In this document: one piece after another, positions 44,096-52,497 of the stretch
Numbering within the stretch: the first letter of the stretch is position 1
How the letters are laid out: each line of letters opens with the position of its first letter
From: Cyanobacteria bacterium TGS_CYA1
GTDB taxonomy: Bacteria; Cyanobacteriota; Vampirovibrionia; Obscuribacterales; Obscuribacteraceae
Assembly: GCA_026129135.1 (NCBI GenBank)
Contig: JAHCIQ010000001.1
Span: 434,001 to 498,000 of the forward strand
Length of the DNA stretch: 64,000 nucleotides
Direction: 5' to 3'
Made by a program: the position numbers and the translations under genes
Notes under the pieces: model-generated
What the model was told of the DNA's origin: nothing
Database searches by the model: none
Seen by the model: the letters and a program-made list of their open reading frames with translations, nothing else

Positions 44096-44788
44096 TTATG
44101 CGTGCCGAACCATTTCTTCCAATGCATCTACATTGTGGATAGTCACCTTTTTCGATTCTATTTCTATCCAGCGACTGGATCTGAATCGGTTCAATATTTG
44201 AGTGACTGTGACTCTAGACGAGCCTACAAGGTCTGCAATTTCTTGATGAGTCAGAGGAAATTCAACTCTGATTCCAGACGGTGTAACTTTGCCGTGGTTT
44301 TCTGCCATGGTTAAAAGTAATCGGGCAACCCTGCTTGGGACTTGTCTGAAAACTAAATCTTCGATGCGAGCCTGGGCTTGTTTCAGGCGACCCCCTGTTA
44401 TTTGTAGAAGGCGCAAGCCAAATTCTGGATTTTCGCGGATGAAATTGCGAAAAACCTCTTTATCTATTTGATATATTCGACTTTCTTCCAAAGTCTCGGC
44501 ATAACTGTCGTGTTCGCCAAGCTCCCAGGCCGCTTCTCCAATCAGGTCGCCGGGACCAAGCAATGCCAGAATGACCGTTTTGCCTTCTGGAGACAAACGG
44601 GTAACTCGCACGCGACCTTTCTCTATAAAGAAGATGGCGTTCGAGGGACTGCCAGGATTAAAAAGTAAATGGTGTTTGGGAAGCTCGAGCTCTTCCAGAA
44701 TGCCCAAAAGACGTCCAAGTTCAACCGGGTTGAATGAGTCGAAAATTTCGCTTTGCTTCAAAGCAACCAGTTTTTGGGCGGCCTTCAT
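44096..44788 (-). CDS. Crp/Fnr-family regulator, NtcA-like recognition helix
   Basis: 230-residue CRP-family transcription factor: cyclic-nucleotide-type sensor barrel, dimer helix (about 110-145), and C-terminal winged helix-turn-helix. The recognition part (LTHQEIADLVGSSRVTVTQIL) resembles cyanobacterial NtcA, which has S/TRVTVTRLL, rather than CRP's SRETVGRIL; the following KKVTIHN also fits NtcA. In the sensor, the phosphate-binding Arg-Ser of CRP is replaced (GEHDSYAETLEES), so cAMP binding is unlikely, and there is no Fnr-type Cys cluster. ATG 44788 has GGTGGG upstream. Divergent from recA. Confidence 0.88.
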   Translation of the reverse strand: MKAAQKLVALKQSEIFDSFNPVELGRLLGILEELELPKHHLLFNPGSPSNAIFFIEKGRVRVTRLSPEGKTVILALLGPGDLIGEAAWELGEHDSYAETLEESRIYQIDKEVFRNFIRENPEFGLRLLQITGGRLKQAQARIEDLVFRQVPSRVARLLLTMAENHGKVTPSGIRVEFPLTHQEIADLVGSSRVTVTQILNRFRSSRWIEIESKKVTIHNVDALEEMVRHA

Positions 44789-44882
44789 CAGTCCCACCTT
44801 TTCCACGTTAAATCAGAGGGAAAAATTGAACTTATTGCTCGAAGATGTCGTCTTTATATATGCAGGGACGAAAAACCCGAGT

Positions 44883-44902
44883 AATTAAGCCTTGGCTTAA
44901 TT
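44883..44902. promoter_or_regulatory. Perfect dyad AATTAAGCC-TT-GGCTTAATT
   Basis: Two 9-nt arms with a 2-nt centre, followed by TTG. It lies about 95 nt upstream of the crp-like gene. Either an operator or a weak terminator; the position suits autoregulation of the divergent regulator. Confidence 0.45.
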
Positions 44903-45022
44903 TTGTTAGATACCAACATTCTTATACCCGTACCCCCGCTTTTATAACGATATCTCTGGCCAGCCAGCCATCAGATAGTTATTTGCGAGTGTCCGTATAT
45001 CCTTTTTTTGAAAGAAATAGTT

Positions 45023-45059
45023 TTGCAGCAGGTTTCAATACGGCTATAATAAAAGCCGT
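45023..45059 (+). promoter_or_regulatory. recA promoter with overlapping operator-like dyad
   Basis: TTGCAG (45023-45028) and TATAAT (45045-45050) are 16 nt apart. ACGGCT (45040-45045) and AGCCGT (45054-45059) form a dyad with 8 nt between, centred on the -10 region. A repressor bound here would block recA. Confidence 0.55.
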
Positions 45060-45240
45060 TGAAAAACGAACAAAACTAAGAGCCGATGCGCTATTCATCA
45101 GATATATCCGGTCAAACCGCTGTCGGGGCGGCGAGAAAAAACGGAAGGGTGCTGCGAAAAGGCCATATTAAGAAAAAGGGATAGGGTGTCTGTGTTGTGC
45201 ACGAGACTACTGCCTGAGGTTACTATTGAGGAGAGAGATT

Positions 45241-46329
45241 ATGGCTACAGCAACCAAAGAGAAATCCGCTGCTAAAAAAGAAGATAAGGCAAGCGAAATG
45301 GCTAAAGAACAAAATTCCGACAACAAAGGTCTTTCACCAGAGCGCAACAAAGCGCTTGGACTGGCGCTCGACGCTATTAAAAAAACATATGGCGATGGCT
45401 CGATCATGAGACTTGGCGAATCCAAGAATCAACAGATCGAAGTGATACCAACCGGAGCACTATCATTAGATGTGGCTCTTGGTGTTGGTGGTCTGCCACG
45501 CGGAAGAATTATCGAAATATATGGTCCTGAATCATCTGGTAAAACCACTCTGGCTCAACACGTTGCAGCCGAAGTGCAGAAAATGGGTGGCATCGCAGCA
45601 ATTGTCGATGCAGAGCACGCAATGGATCCCGAGTACGCTAAAAGACTTGGTGTCAATGTAGACGAACTTTTGATTTCGCAGCCTGACACAGGTGAGCAAG
45701 CGCTCGAAATTACAGAACAACTGGTTCGCTCAGGTGCCGTCGATCTCGTAATTGTAGACTCGGTCGCAGCCCTAGTGCCAAAAGCTGAAATCGAAGGCGA
45801 AATGGGAGACAGCTTGCCTGGTTTGCAAGCCCGTCTTATGAGTCAAGCTCTGCGTAAACTCACTGGTATCGTTTCCAAAACTCGCACAACTGTCATTTTC
45901 ATCAACCAGTTGCGTCAAAAAATCGGTGTCATGTACGGTAACCCTGAGACAACAACCGGCGGAAACGCGCTCAAGTTCTACGCATCAATCAGACTAGACA
46001 TCAGAAGAATCGAAACACTCAAGCACGACGGAAAAGAAGTCGGCAACAGAGTAAAAGTAAAAGTTGCTAAGAACAAAGTGGCACCTCCTTTCCGCATTGC
46101 CGAATTCGACATCATCTATGGTGAAGGCATCAACTCGACTGGTTGCATCCTCGATGTCGCCACCGAATTGCAGCTGGTCAAGCGCTCTGGCGCATGGTAC
46201 AGCTATATGGAAGAGCGTATCGGTCAAGGCCGCGAAGCTGCTAAAAACTTCCTGGAAGGCAATCCTAAATTGCTTGCAGAAATTACTGAGAAAGTAAAAG
46301 CCTCATTGAAGGAAAAGAACGCTCATTAA
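45241..46329 (+). CDS. recA: Recombinase RecA
   Basis: Forms the nucleoprotein filament for strand exchange and SOS co-protease activity. Walker A is [11 protein letters not shown]; then [17 protein letters not shown], the DNA-binding loop region [16 protein letters not shown], and [21 protein letters not shown]. 362 residues. The first 30 are an unusual charged extension ([19 protein letters not shown]) before the normal [12 protein letters not shown] start. ATG 45241 is set by GAGGAGAG just upstream; a TTG extends the frame to 45226. AddAB in the same window would load this RecA on resected ends. Confidence 0.98.
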   Translation: MATATKEKSAAKKEDKASEMAKEQNSDNKGLSPERNKALGLALDAIKKTYGDGSIMRLGESKNQQIEVIPTGALSLDVALGVGGLPRGRIIEIYGPESSGKTTLAQHVAAEVQKMGGIAAIVDAEHAMDPEYAKRLGVNVDELLISQPDTGEQALEITEQLVRSGAVDLVIVDSVAALVPKAEIEGEMGDSLPGLQARLMSQALRKLTGIVSKTRTTVIFINQLRQKIGVMYGNPETTTGGNALKFYASIRLDIRRIETLKHDGKEVGNRVKVKVAKNKVAPPFRIAEFDIIYGEGINSTGCILDVATELQLVKRSGAWYSYMEERIGQGREAAKNFLEGNPKLLAEITEKVKASLKEKNAH

Positions 46330-46401
46330 TAAGACAATCGAAAAGAAGAAAGCTAGTTCTAAAAGCAAAGCTGAATCCGTTAAAGACGGTGCAGGAAATA
46401 A

Positions 46402-46441
46402 GATTGCTGTCGGTTTCAAACCGGCAGCAATCGCTGTTTTT
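46402..46441 (+). terminator. Strong stem-loop plus T-run between recA and lnt
   Basis: Arms GATTGCTGTCGGTTT and AAACCGGCAGCAATC (46402-46416 and 46418-46432) pair along 15 bp with one T-G, with one base at the tip. GCTG and five T follow. An alternative short stem, CAGC(46425)/GCTG(46433), would sit directly before the T-run. It looks like a recA terminator or attenuator, yet it lies within what appears to be lnt coding sequence. Confidence 0.65.
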
Positions 46442-46459
46442 GCCGGTGCCGTTCTTGGA

Positions 46460-47959
46460 ATGTGCTCACCAGGTCCTGCACCATTTCACGACCAGTGGTA
46501 TTTAGCCTGGTTTGCTCTGGCACCATTCTTTTTGCTTTTGTCTTTGAGTCGCAGCTTTATAGAAGCAGGTGCATTTGGACTTGCTTTTGGACTGGGTTAT
46601 AACCTTGTCTATTTGAGCTGGTATCTGGGTCTGCAACCGCTCGACTGGCTCAATTACAATGCCGTGCAGGGTTGGGGAATGGCAGGATTCGCCTGGGTAT
46701 TCGCCGCCACCCATCAGGCTTTGATTGTGATGTTGTACGCCATGAGTGTTCGCTTATTACCACTTGCAGGAACTTATCTTCCAGTCAAAGTATCGGGACA
46801 GTGGAAACTGCCTGCTTTGGTTTTACTGCCTTTGCTCTGGGTATTGTTCATGAATAAATTGGGCAATGCCTCAGACTTGATGGGCGTCCCCTGGCCTATG
46901 ATCGAATACAGTCAGTATAAACAATCGTGGTTTTTGCAAGGCGCTTCCATAATTGGTGGCGTCGGACTAGCATTTTTGCTCGTACTGGTGAATTTGAATT
47001 TAGCTAGTCTTTATGCCACTTTTAAGGGCAAAGCGCAATTGAAGTTGCTTGCTGCGCCAAATAAATCGTCGGCATTGTCTCACTTGTTCGTCTCCCTTTT
47101 AATCGTCGCACTCGTAGTCGTGCTTGGTGAGCTTGATGGTGCTAAATGCTGGAAGAAGATCTCAAATGATGTTGGGATAATTCAGGGAAATATCAATATC
47201 TCGATGCAAAAAACAAAGCATCGTTATTCGCTTAATGAGCTGGAAACACTCTTTTTCGATTTGACTAAAGAAGCCAAACCGGGACTTTTAATCTGGACTG
47301 AAAGCTCATTGCCAGTTGTTCTGAACAATCACAAAGAGTTGATTTCAAAACTCAGCAACCTCGCGCGCGAACGAAATGTCGACATGGTCGTGGGTGCTAT
47401 AGACAGTTTTGACAGTACTAAAGACGACGATAAATTCAATGCCGCTTTTGGATTCAGGTCAAACGGTGAAATGGCTCAGGAAGCCTATCGCAAAAGATAT
47501 CTCGTTCCATTTGGTGAATATGCTCCACCGATTTTGAATATATTTCCTTTTGCTCGCTCGCTCACTAACACGCCTGCAGGTAAAGGTCTGGCTGCCGGTC
47601 GCAAGCCAGTTATTTTTAAAATGGCATCGGGCGATGTTGCGCCACTAATTTGCTTTGAATGTATTTCGCCCGAACTCACCGCCGCTAGTGTCAAAGCTGG
47701 CGGACAGATACTTGTGAATATTTCTGATCTTGCCTGGTTTCATCAATCAAACGTGGGTGATCAGATGATTGCATTTTCGGTCATGCGTGCTGTAGAAAAC
47801 AGACGCTATCTCATTTTTGCTGCTAACACTGGACCAAGCGTGATTGTCGATCCTCTGGGCAAAGTGCATGGCAATATGAAACTGGACGAGCGAAAACTCG
47901 TCCTGGGTAAAGCTGGTTTCAGTAATTATTTGAGCCCGTTTACAAAGTGGTTTCGCTAA
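46460..47959 (+). CDS. lnt: Apolipoprotein N-acyltransferase; true start probably upstream
   Basis: Adds the third acyl chain to lipoproteins at the inner membrane. N-terminal helices are followed by a nitrilase-type domain with the catalytic set: Glu in LLIWTESSLPV, Lys in KRYLVPFGEYAP, Cys in LICFECISPEL. The first ATG is 46460, but the frame upstream codes for the missing half of the first helix (AAIAVFAGAVLG) and a Lys-rich N-terminus, back to a TGA at about 46303. No ATG, GTG or TTG occurs in that part. An ATT at 46403 has AGGA 6 nt upstream, and an ATT at 46325 overlaps the recA stop. A non-AUG start is therefore likely. The coordinates given use the conventional ATG. Presence of Lnt implies triacylated lipoproteins. 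Confidence 0.92.
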   Translation: MCSPGPAPFHDQWYLAWFALAPFFLLLSLSRSFIEAGAFGLAFGLGYNLVYLSWYLGLQPLDWLNYNAVQGWGMAGFAWVFAATHQALIVMLYAMSVRLLPLAGTYLPVKVSGQWKLPALVLLPLLWVLFMNKLGNASDLMGVPWPMIEYSQYKQSWFLQGASIIGGVGLAFLLVLVNLNLASLYATFKGKAQLKLLAAPNKSSALSHLFVSLLIVALVVVLGELDGAKCWKKISNDVGIIQGNINISMQKTKHRYSLNELETLFFDLTKEAKPGLLIWTESSLPVVLNNHKELISKLSNLARERNVDMVVGAIDSFDSTKDDDKFNAAFGFRSNGEMAQEAYRKRYLVPFGEYAPPILNIFPFARSLTNTPAGKGLAAGRKPVIFKMASGDVAPLICFECISPELTAASVKAGGQILVNISDLAWFHQSNVGDQMIAFSVMRAVENRRYLIFAANTGPSVIVDPLGKVHGNMKLDERKLVLGKAGFSNYLSPFTKWFR

Positions 47960-47967
47960 ACATTTAT

Positions 47968-50001
47968 CTAATCTAGAATTTGTAGGTCTTTTTGAAAAGA
48001 CATTTTGAATTTGCGCTTTATTTCTGAAATAGTCTGATCGCTCACTTTGCACCCTGAAAGAGATAAAGTGTTTAAAGAGCCCATCGATTCTAGAAGTAGC
48101 GCTTTTTCATCGTCTAGATCTGAATCTTTAAAATTAAGAGAAAAAACTTGTGTTTTGCAGATATCTTTCAATTGTTGATAGGTAATAGAGTTCATGCTCA
48201 AAAAATTCAAAATTTTCAGATTCTTGAAATTCTTTGCGTTTTCCAAGGCATTTTCTGCGAGCGTACAATTATTGAACTGAATAGAATATAGTGATGGACA
48301 GCTTAGAACGGCATCAATGATATTTTTATCTATTGTCATTTCTTCAAACAGAATTGAATTGATTTTCGATTTTTCTATTCCTTTTAAATTTTTGGAGTTG
48401 AAATTCTGGGGTTGTTTGAAAGATAAAATTTGAAGCTTGTCTAATTTGGCAAGATTGTCTCCCAAGCTTGATCGGCAGTTTGTTTTTTCAAGTTTCAAAA
48501 TGTTCAGGTGCAATGCATTCTTTAAATAAGAAAGTCCATCTGAGCTGATCTTTTCAGAATGAATGGTCAGGACTTGCAAATTTTTCATTTTAGAAAGAAG
48601 AAGGAAAGTCTTGTCAGTTAAAAGTTCAGAATACAAATAGACAACTTTCAAAGAATCGCATTGCGTTAAGGATTCGATTGATTTGTCCGAAAGATGCGGA
48701 GACTCTAAATGTAGAATCTCCAGTGATTTGAATTTAGGAAAAAGGTAGCTGTTTTCATCTGTATAAAGACTCTTTTGCAGCTTTATTTCTTTCATGTCTT
48801 TGTCAGAGATGAGTGCAAGACCACTGCCTGATAGATTTGTGTTTGTAGTCTCTAACCTGTCAAAATCCCAGCTTTGAATTTCTTTTAAATCGGCATCTTT
48901 TAGAGGTGCGGCTGAAAAAACTGTTTTATCTTTGAGCCTGAATTTTTGTTCTGGCTCAAACAGTTTAGAATCGGATATTTGTTGTTCAGGCTTTTCTATC
49001 TCTGGTTTAATAACAGGTTTGTCGTGTTTAGTATTAAAGAATGAAAGCGCGATGCCTGAGCAGACGATAAGCCCACTAACCACTGAAATAATAATGGCCA
49101 TATTTCTTGGAGACTTTTTGTCTCTTTCCTTAGCAATTTCTACACTGGCAATAGGTTCTGATTTAAGAGGATTCCACAATTGGTCTAACTCTTCGCTTAT
49201 TTCCAAGGCCGATTTTGGGCGTTGAGTTGGATCTTTTCTCAAACAACGATCAACCAATTCTATTAATCTCATGGGAAAGTCATTTAAAGGCATAACTTCA
49301 GAAATCAGTGGAGGAGCTGTGTTGCGATGCATAGAAAGAGTTTCTAAAGCGGTGGCACCTTTTAGTGGTGGCTTACCGGTCAATGCTTCAAACATGAGAC
49401 AGCCAAGACTATAAATGTCTGTTCCTGGTTTGTCTGCTTCTCCCTGAGCTTGCTCAGGGCTCATATAAAGTGGACTTCCTAAAAGAACATCGGTCGCTGT
49501 TAGCCTTTGATTTTCACTTGCGACTTTAGCAACGCCAAAATCAAGAATCTTTACCGTAGGTTCAGCCTGGTCGTGGTTTATAACAATTATGTTGGAAGGC
49601 TTTAAGTCTCGATGGACAATTCCTTGGCTGTGAGCGTATTGCAAACCCTGGCAGATTTGTTTGAAAATATGAATGTTGGTTATGAGGTTAAGTTTTTCCT
49701 TTTGTTTAATTACTTTGTCGAGTGATTGACCCTCCAAAAATTCCATCACCATATATGGTGAGCCATCATTAGTATTGGCAAAGTCAATTACACTCGCGAT
49801 GTTTTGGTGCTTTAGTTTTGCCAGGGCGATGGCTTCTCGTTGCAGCCTGGCAGCGCCGAGTTCCGCAAGTGAGGAAGGTAAAATCTTAATGGCAACGTCA
49901 ATAGCGAGAAGCGAATCATGCGCTTTATAAACCTCTCCCATACCGCCTTTGCCGATAAGTTCCAAAACTTTGTATCGCTTGTCTATGTAGGGAAATTGCA
50001 T
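47968..50001 (-). CDS. Receptor-type Ser/Thr protein kinase with LRR-like tail (copy 1)
   Basis: 677 residues: an N-terminal Hanks-type kinase, one membrane helix (about 302-322, IIISVVSGLIVCSGIALSFF), and an extracytoplasmic leucine-rich-repeat-like region. Kinase marks: GKGGMGEVY glycine loop (18-26), VAIK with Lys39, catalytic IVHRDLKPSN (HRD 130-132), KILDFGVAK, and GSPLYMSPEQA. The tail repeats pairs such as LKVVYLYSELLTDKTFLLL and LQVLTIHSEKISSDGLSYL, an LRR pattern suited to ligand binding. It is a tandem copy of the next gene (11 nt away): kinase domains are close and tails diverge. ATG at 50001 lacks a clear ribosome site. Confidence 0.92.
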   Translation of the reverse strand: MQFPYIDKRYKVLELIGKGGMGEVYKAHDSLLAIDVAIKILPSSLAELGAARLQREAIALAKLKHQNIASVIDFANTNDGSPYMVMEFLEGQSLDKVIKQKEKLNLITNIHIFKQICQGLQYAHSQGIVHRDLKPSNIIVINHDQAEPTVKILDFGVAKVASENQRLTATDVLLGSPLYMSPEQAQGEADKPGTDIYSLGCLMFEALTGKPPLKGATALETLSMHRNTAPPLISEVMPLNDFPMRLIELVDRCLRKDPTQRPKSALEISEELDQLWNPLKSEPIASVEIAKERDKKSPRNMAIIISVVSGLIVCSGIALSFFNTKHDKPVIKPEIEKPEQQISDSKLFEPEQKFRLKDKTVFSAAPLKDADLKEIQSWDFDRLETTNTNLSGSGLALISDKDMKEIKLQKSLYTDENSYLFPKFKSLEILHLESPHLSDKSIESLTQCDSLKVVYLYSELLTDKTFLLLSKMKNLQVLTIHSEKISSDGLSYLKNALHLNILKLEKTNCRSSLGDNLAKLDKLQILSFKQPQNFNSKNLKGIEKSKINSILFEEMTIDKNIIDAVLSCPSLYSIQFNNCTLAENALENAKNFKNLKILNFLSMNSITYQQLKDICKTQVFSLNFKDSDLDDEKALLLESMGSLNTLSLSGCKVSDQTISEIKRKFKMSFQKDLQILD

Positions 50002-50012
50002 ATATGCTGGCT

Positions 50013-52091
50013 TTACTTGATCTCTACTTTCAGTCTGCGTTTATGCAATTGATTGAAGCGGGTTTCTAGCTCCTGCTTCAACTCTGGTTCAACATCTGTA
50101 TTATTCAAAATAAGAGTTTTAAGGGTGCTTATTGATACCAAGCGCAAGCAATCAGCATCTTTGATTGGAACATTTTTCAAATTCAAGATTTCCAATTTGG
50201 AATTTTGCAAATCTTCGAAATTTTCACTATGTATGATTTCACTGTTGAAAATTCTCAGATTGCGCAAAGTTTCGTTTTTAGCAATTGGCTCAAGGGCGTC
50301 CTTTGTGAAAGTGCAGTAATTTATCTCAAGCACTCTGAGGCTTTTAGAGTTTAAGATGTGCTCGAAAAGAGTCTTGTCCAGACTCAAGTTTTCTAGAACG
50401 ATCGAAGAAATTTTGGTATCAGCAAAAAATCTCCAGCTGTTTGAGTCAGGAACTTTGGCGTGATTCAGGGTAAACTCTTCTAGATTTTTTAGCCTGGAAA
50501 CCTTTTCAGCAAATTCATCGTTAAATATTATGTCTTTGAGAAATAGCATTTTGAGCTGTGTGAGCCCAAGTAAATAGTCGATTGAGGCGGGTGTAATTGA
50601 AGTGGACGACAATGTAAGTGATTCTAGATTTTTGAGCGAACCAATATACGACACTCCACGGTCCGTGACCTTGTCTGACATAATATGCAGCGCTTTGAAA
50701 TGCTTGTGTTTTGTGATTGTTTCAACTCCCTTGTCTGTGAGTTTTGGAGACTGAATTTTCAAATAGCCAAGCAATGGAAATTTGGTGAAAGCATCGCAGT
50801 ACTGATCTTCAATCTGTCCATACTGAATGCTGATTGTGGTCAGTTTTAATTTGGATAGATCGTAGAAACCACGTCCTGTAGAATCGTTAGATACAAGGAA
50901 GATTTCATTACCTCTTTTGAGCGCTTTAAAATCGTCATCCGATGCCGTTGGCGGTAATTTGACTTCGATACTGCCGTTTTCTTTGGTTCTGTAATACACT
51001 TCATGTTCCTCGAAAGGAGATCGAGTGCCGTATTTCTTCTCGATTTCTTTCTTTTCCTGTTGCACTTCTGAGATTGCCTTTTTTACAACCTTTTCGTCTG
51101 TTTTCGGTAAGTTTACAACCCAGTAAATCCCGACACCAAGCATGCCCGCTACTAGCACTGAGACTGCAAATAACGATACTTGAGATTGACTGATTTTGAA
51201 AATAGGCTTTTTTGGCGTTTGCTGAAAACTAGCATTCTTATTCTGACCAGTTTCGAGATACTGTTTAATTTCAATAAGTCGTCCTTCAACTTCTTTAGCT
51301 GTTTGCGGTCTTGTCTGTGGTGTCTTTCGCAAACATTCGTCCACAAGATTCACTAAATCTTTTGGATAGCTCGATTCCGGTCTGACGTCTGTTAACAGTG
51401 GTGGTGCCTGGGTTCGGTGAAAGGAAATGGTCTCCAGGGCGTTCGCCCCTTTAAGTGGTGGCACTCCTGTCAAACATTCGAACATCAAGCAACCAAGACT
51501 GTAGATATCTGAAGGGGGCAGGTCTGCAATTCCTTCGGCGTGCTCAGGGCTCATGTAAAGCGGACTTCCAATGAGTGAACCAGTTGATGTAAGCCTTTGA
51601 TTCTCGGTCGTAACTTTGGCGATCCCAAAGTCGAGTATTTTTATTTGTAAGGGATTTTCCTCAGAAGTAATGAGCATAATGTTGGAAGGCTTTAAATCAC
51701 GGTGAATGACGCCCATCGAGTGCGCAAATTCCAGTCCTCGGCAAATTTGAGCAAAGATTGTAAGAGCGCTTTTCAGATCAAGAACTTTTTGCTTTTTGAC
51801 TATTTGATCAAGGCTTTCTCCATTCAAATATTCCATCACCATATATGGTGAATTGTCTTTTGTCTGTGAAAAGTCGAGCACGCGCGCGATGTTAGGATGA
51901 TTTAGTTTTGCAAGTGCAATCGCTTCGCGCTGCAATCTTGCGGCGCCTAGCTCGGCAAGCGATGAAGGAAGCACTTTTACTGCAACATCAATATTTAAGA
52001 CCATATCGTGAGCGAGATAAACCTCGCCCATTCCGCCTTTGCCAAGAAGATCGATGATTTGATAGCGCTCGGCAAAAGTAGTGTTTTGCAA
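50013..52091 (-). CDS. Receptor-type Ser/Thr protein kinase with LRR-like tail (copy 2)
   Basis: 692 residues with the same plan as copy 1: kinase (GKGGMGEVY 18-26, VAVK Lys39, VIHRDLKPSN with HRD 130-132, KILDFGIAK, GSPLYMSPEHA), a membrane helix (about 303-328, VSLFAVSVLVAGMLGVGIYWVV), a charged helical linker, and LRR-like repeats (LESLTLSSTSITPASIDYL; LKMLFLKDIIFNDEFAEKV). The start is TTG at 52091; an in-frame stop lies just upstream and the next Met is inside the glycine loop, so TTG must be used. The stop precedes copy 1 by 11 nt, so both are one transcript. Confidence 0.92.
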   Translation of the reverse strand: MQNTTFAERYQIIDLLGKGGMGEVYLAHDMVLNIDVAVKVLPSSLAELGAARLQREAIALAKLNHPNIARVLDFSQTKDNSPYMVMEYLNGESLDQIVKKQKVLDLKSALTIFAQICRGLEFAHSMGVIHRDLKPSNIMLITSEENPLQIKILDFGIAKVTTENQRLTSTGSLIGSPLYMSPEHAEGIADLPPSDIYSLGCLMFECLTGVPPLKGANALETISFHRTQAPPLLTDVRPESSYPKDLVNLVDECLRKTPQTRPQTAKEVEGRLIEIKQYLETGQNKNASFQQTPKKPIFKISQSQVSLFAVSVLVAGMLGVGIYWVVNLPKTDEKVVKKAISEVQQEKKEIEKKYGTRSPFEEHEVYYRTKENGSIEVKLPPTASDDDFKALKRGNEIFLVSNDSTGRGFYDLSKLKLTTISIQYGQIEDQYCDAFTKFPLLGYLKIQSPKLTDKGVETITKHKHFKALHIMSDKVTDRGVSYIGSLKNLESLTLSSTSITPASIDYLLGLTQLKMLFLKDIIFNDEFAEKVSRLKNLEEFTLNHAKVPDSNSWRFFADTKISSIVLENLSLDKTLFEHILNSKSLRVLEINYCTFTKDALEPIAKNETLRNLRIFNSEIIHSENFEDLQNSKLEILNLKNVPIKDADCLRLVSISTLKTLILNNTDVEPELKQELETRFNQLHKRRLKVEIK

Positions 52092-52106
52092 ATTGTCTAA
52101 AGCTTA

Positions 52107-52448
52107 CTAGCGACGTTTGTCTACTTTGATAGCAAATGGAATCTCAATTTCTACAATAGAATTCGAGCCGTCGCGAATGATGTCTTTGAGACGTCCGAAA
52201 GCCACTTCACCCTTCACATCTGATTGCGGGGTCATGCCTTCGCCTGCTTGCGCAATCTTGATGGTCTGGTCTTTGGTGTTTTGTTTGGTCGGATTTCCCG
52301 GGACTTCCACTCGAACGAGTGTTACACCATCAACAGGTTTGGGGTTATTAATTACTTTGCCTTCACCCATCGGCGTCCAGACCTGGTTTGTCGTGTTGGT
52401 GCCTTCGCCCCACTCGAGAATCTGAACTGGTTTGCTTAACCTGAGCAT
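52107..52448 (-). CDS. Hypothetical 113-aa protein upstream of the kinase pair
   Basis: Unrecognised. No signal peptide; mostly beta-strand pattern with Gly and Pro (VQILEWGEGTNTTNQVWTPM, then DGVTLVRVEVPGN) and a Lys-rich end (PFAIKVDKRR). The ATG has GGGGA about 9 nt upstream. It precedes the two receptor kinases by 15 nt and may share their transcript, which makes a substrate or adaptor role conceivable but unproven. Confidence 0.68.
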   Translation of the reverse strand: MLRLSKPVQILEWGEGTNTTNQVWTPMGEGKVINNPKPVDGVTLVRVEVPGNPTKQNTKDQTIKIAQAGEGMTPQSDVKGEVAFGRLKDIIRDGSNSIVEIEIPFAIKVDKRR

Positions 52449-52497
52449 GCTTTAGTCCCCTGGAACTGTAAATGCGCTTCAAAACCAGGGGATTCTA

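Larger units (their letters stand above)
44789..45240. other. Long regulatory region between crp-like gene and recA
   Basis: About 450 nt with no supported gene. It contains a perfect 9-bp dyad (44883-44902), a recA promoter at 45023-45050 with a dyad over its -10 box, and a long leader of about 180 nt before recA. No LexA box of the E. coli or Bacillus kind was recognised. Confidence 0.5.

Noticed and set aside
44845-45171. 108-aa frame in the recA upstream region
   Set aside because: No homology-like pattern, no ribosome site, and it covers the recA promoter. The region looks regulatory.
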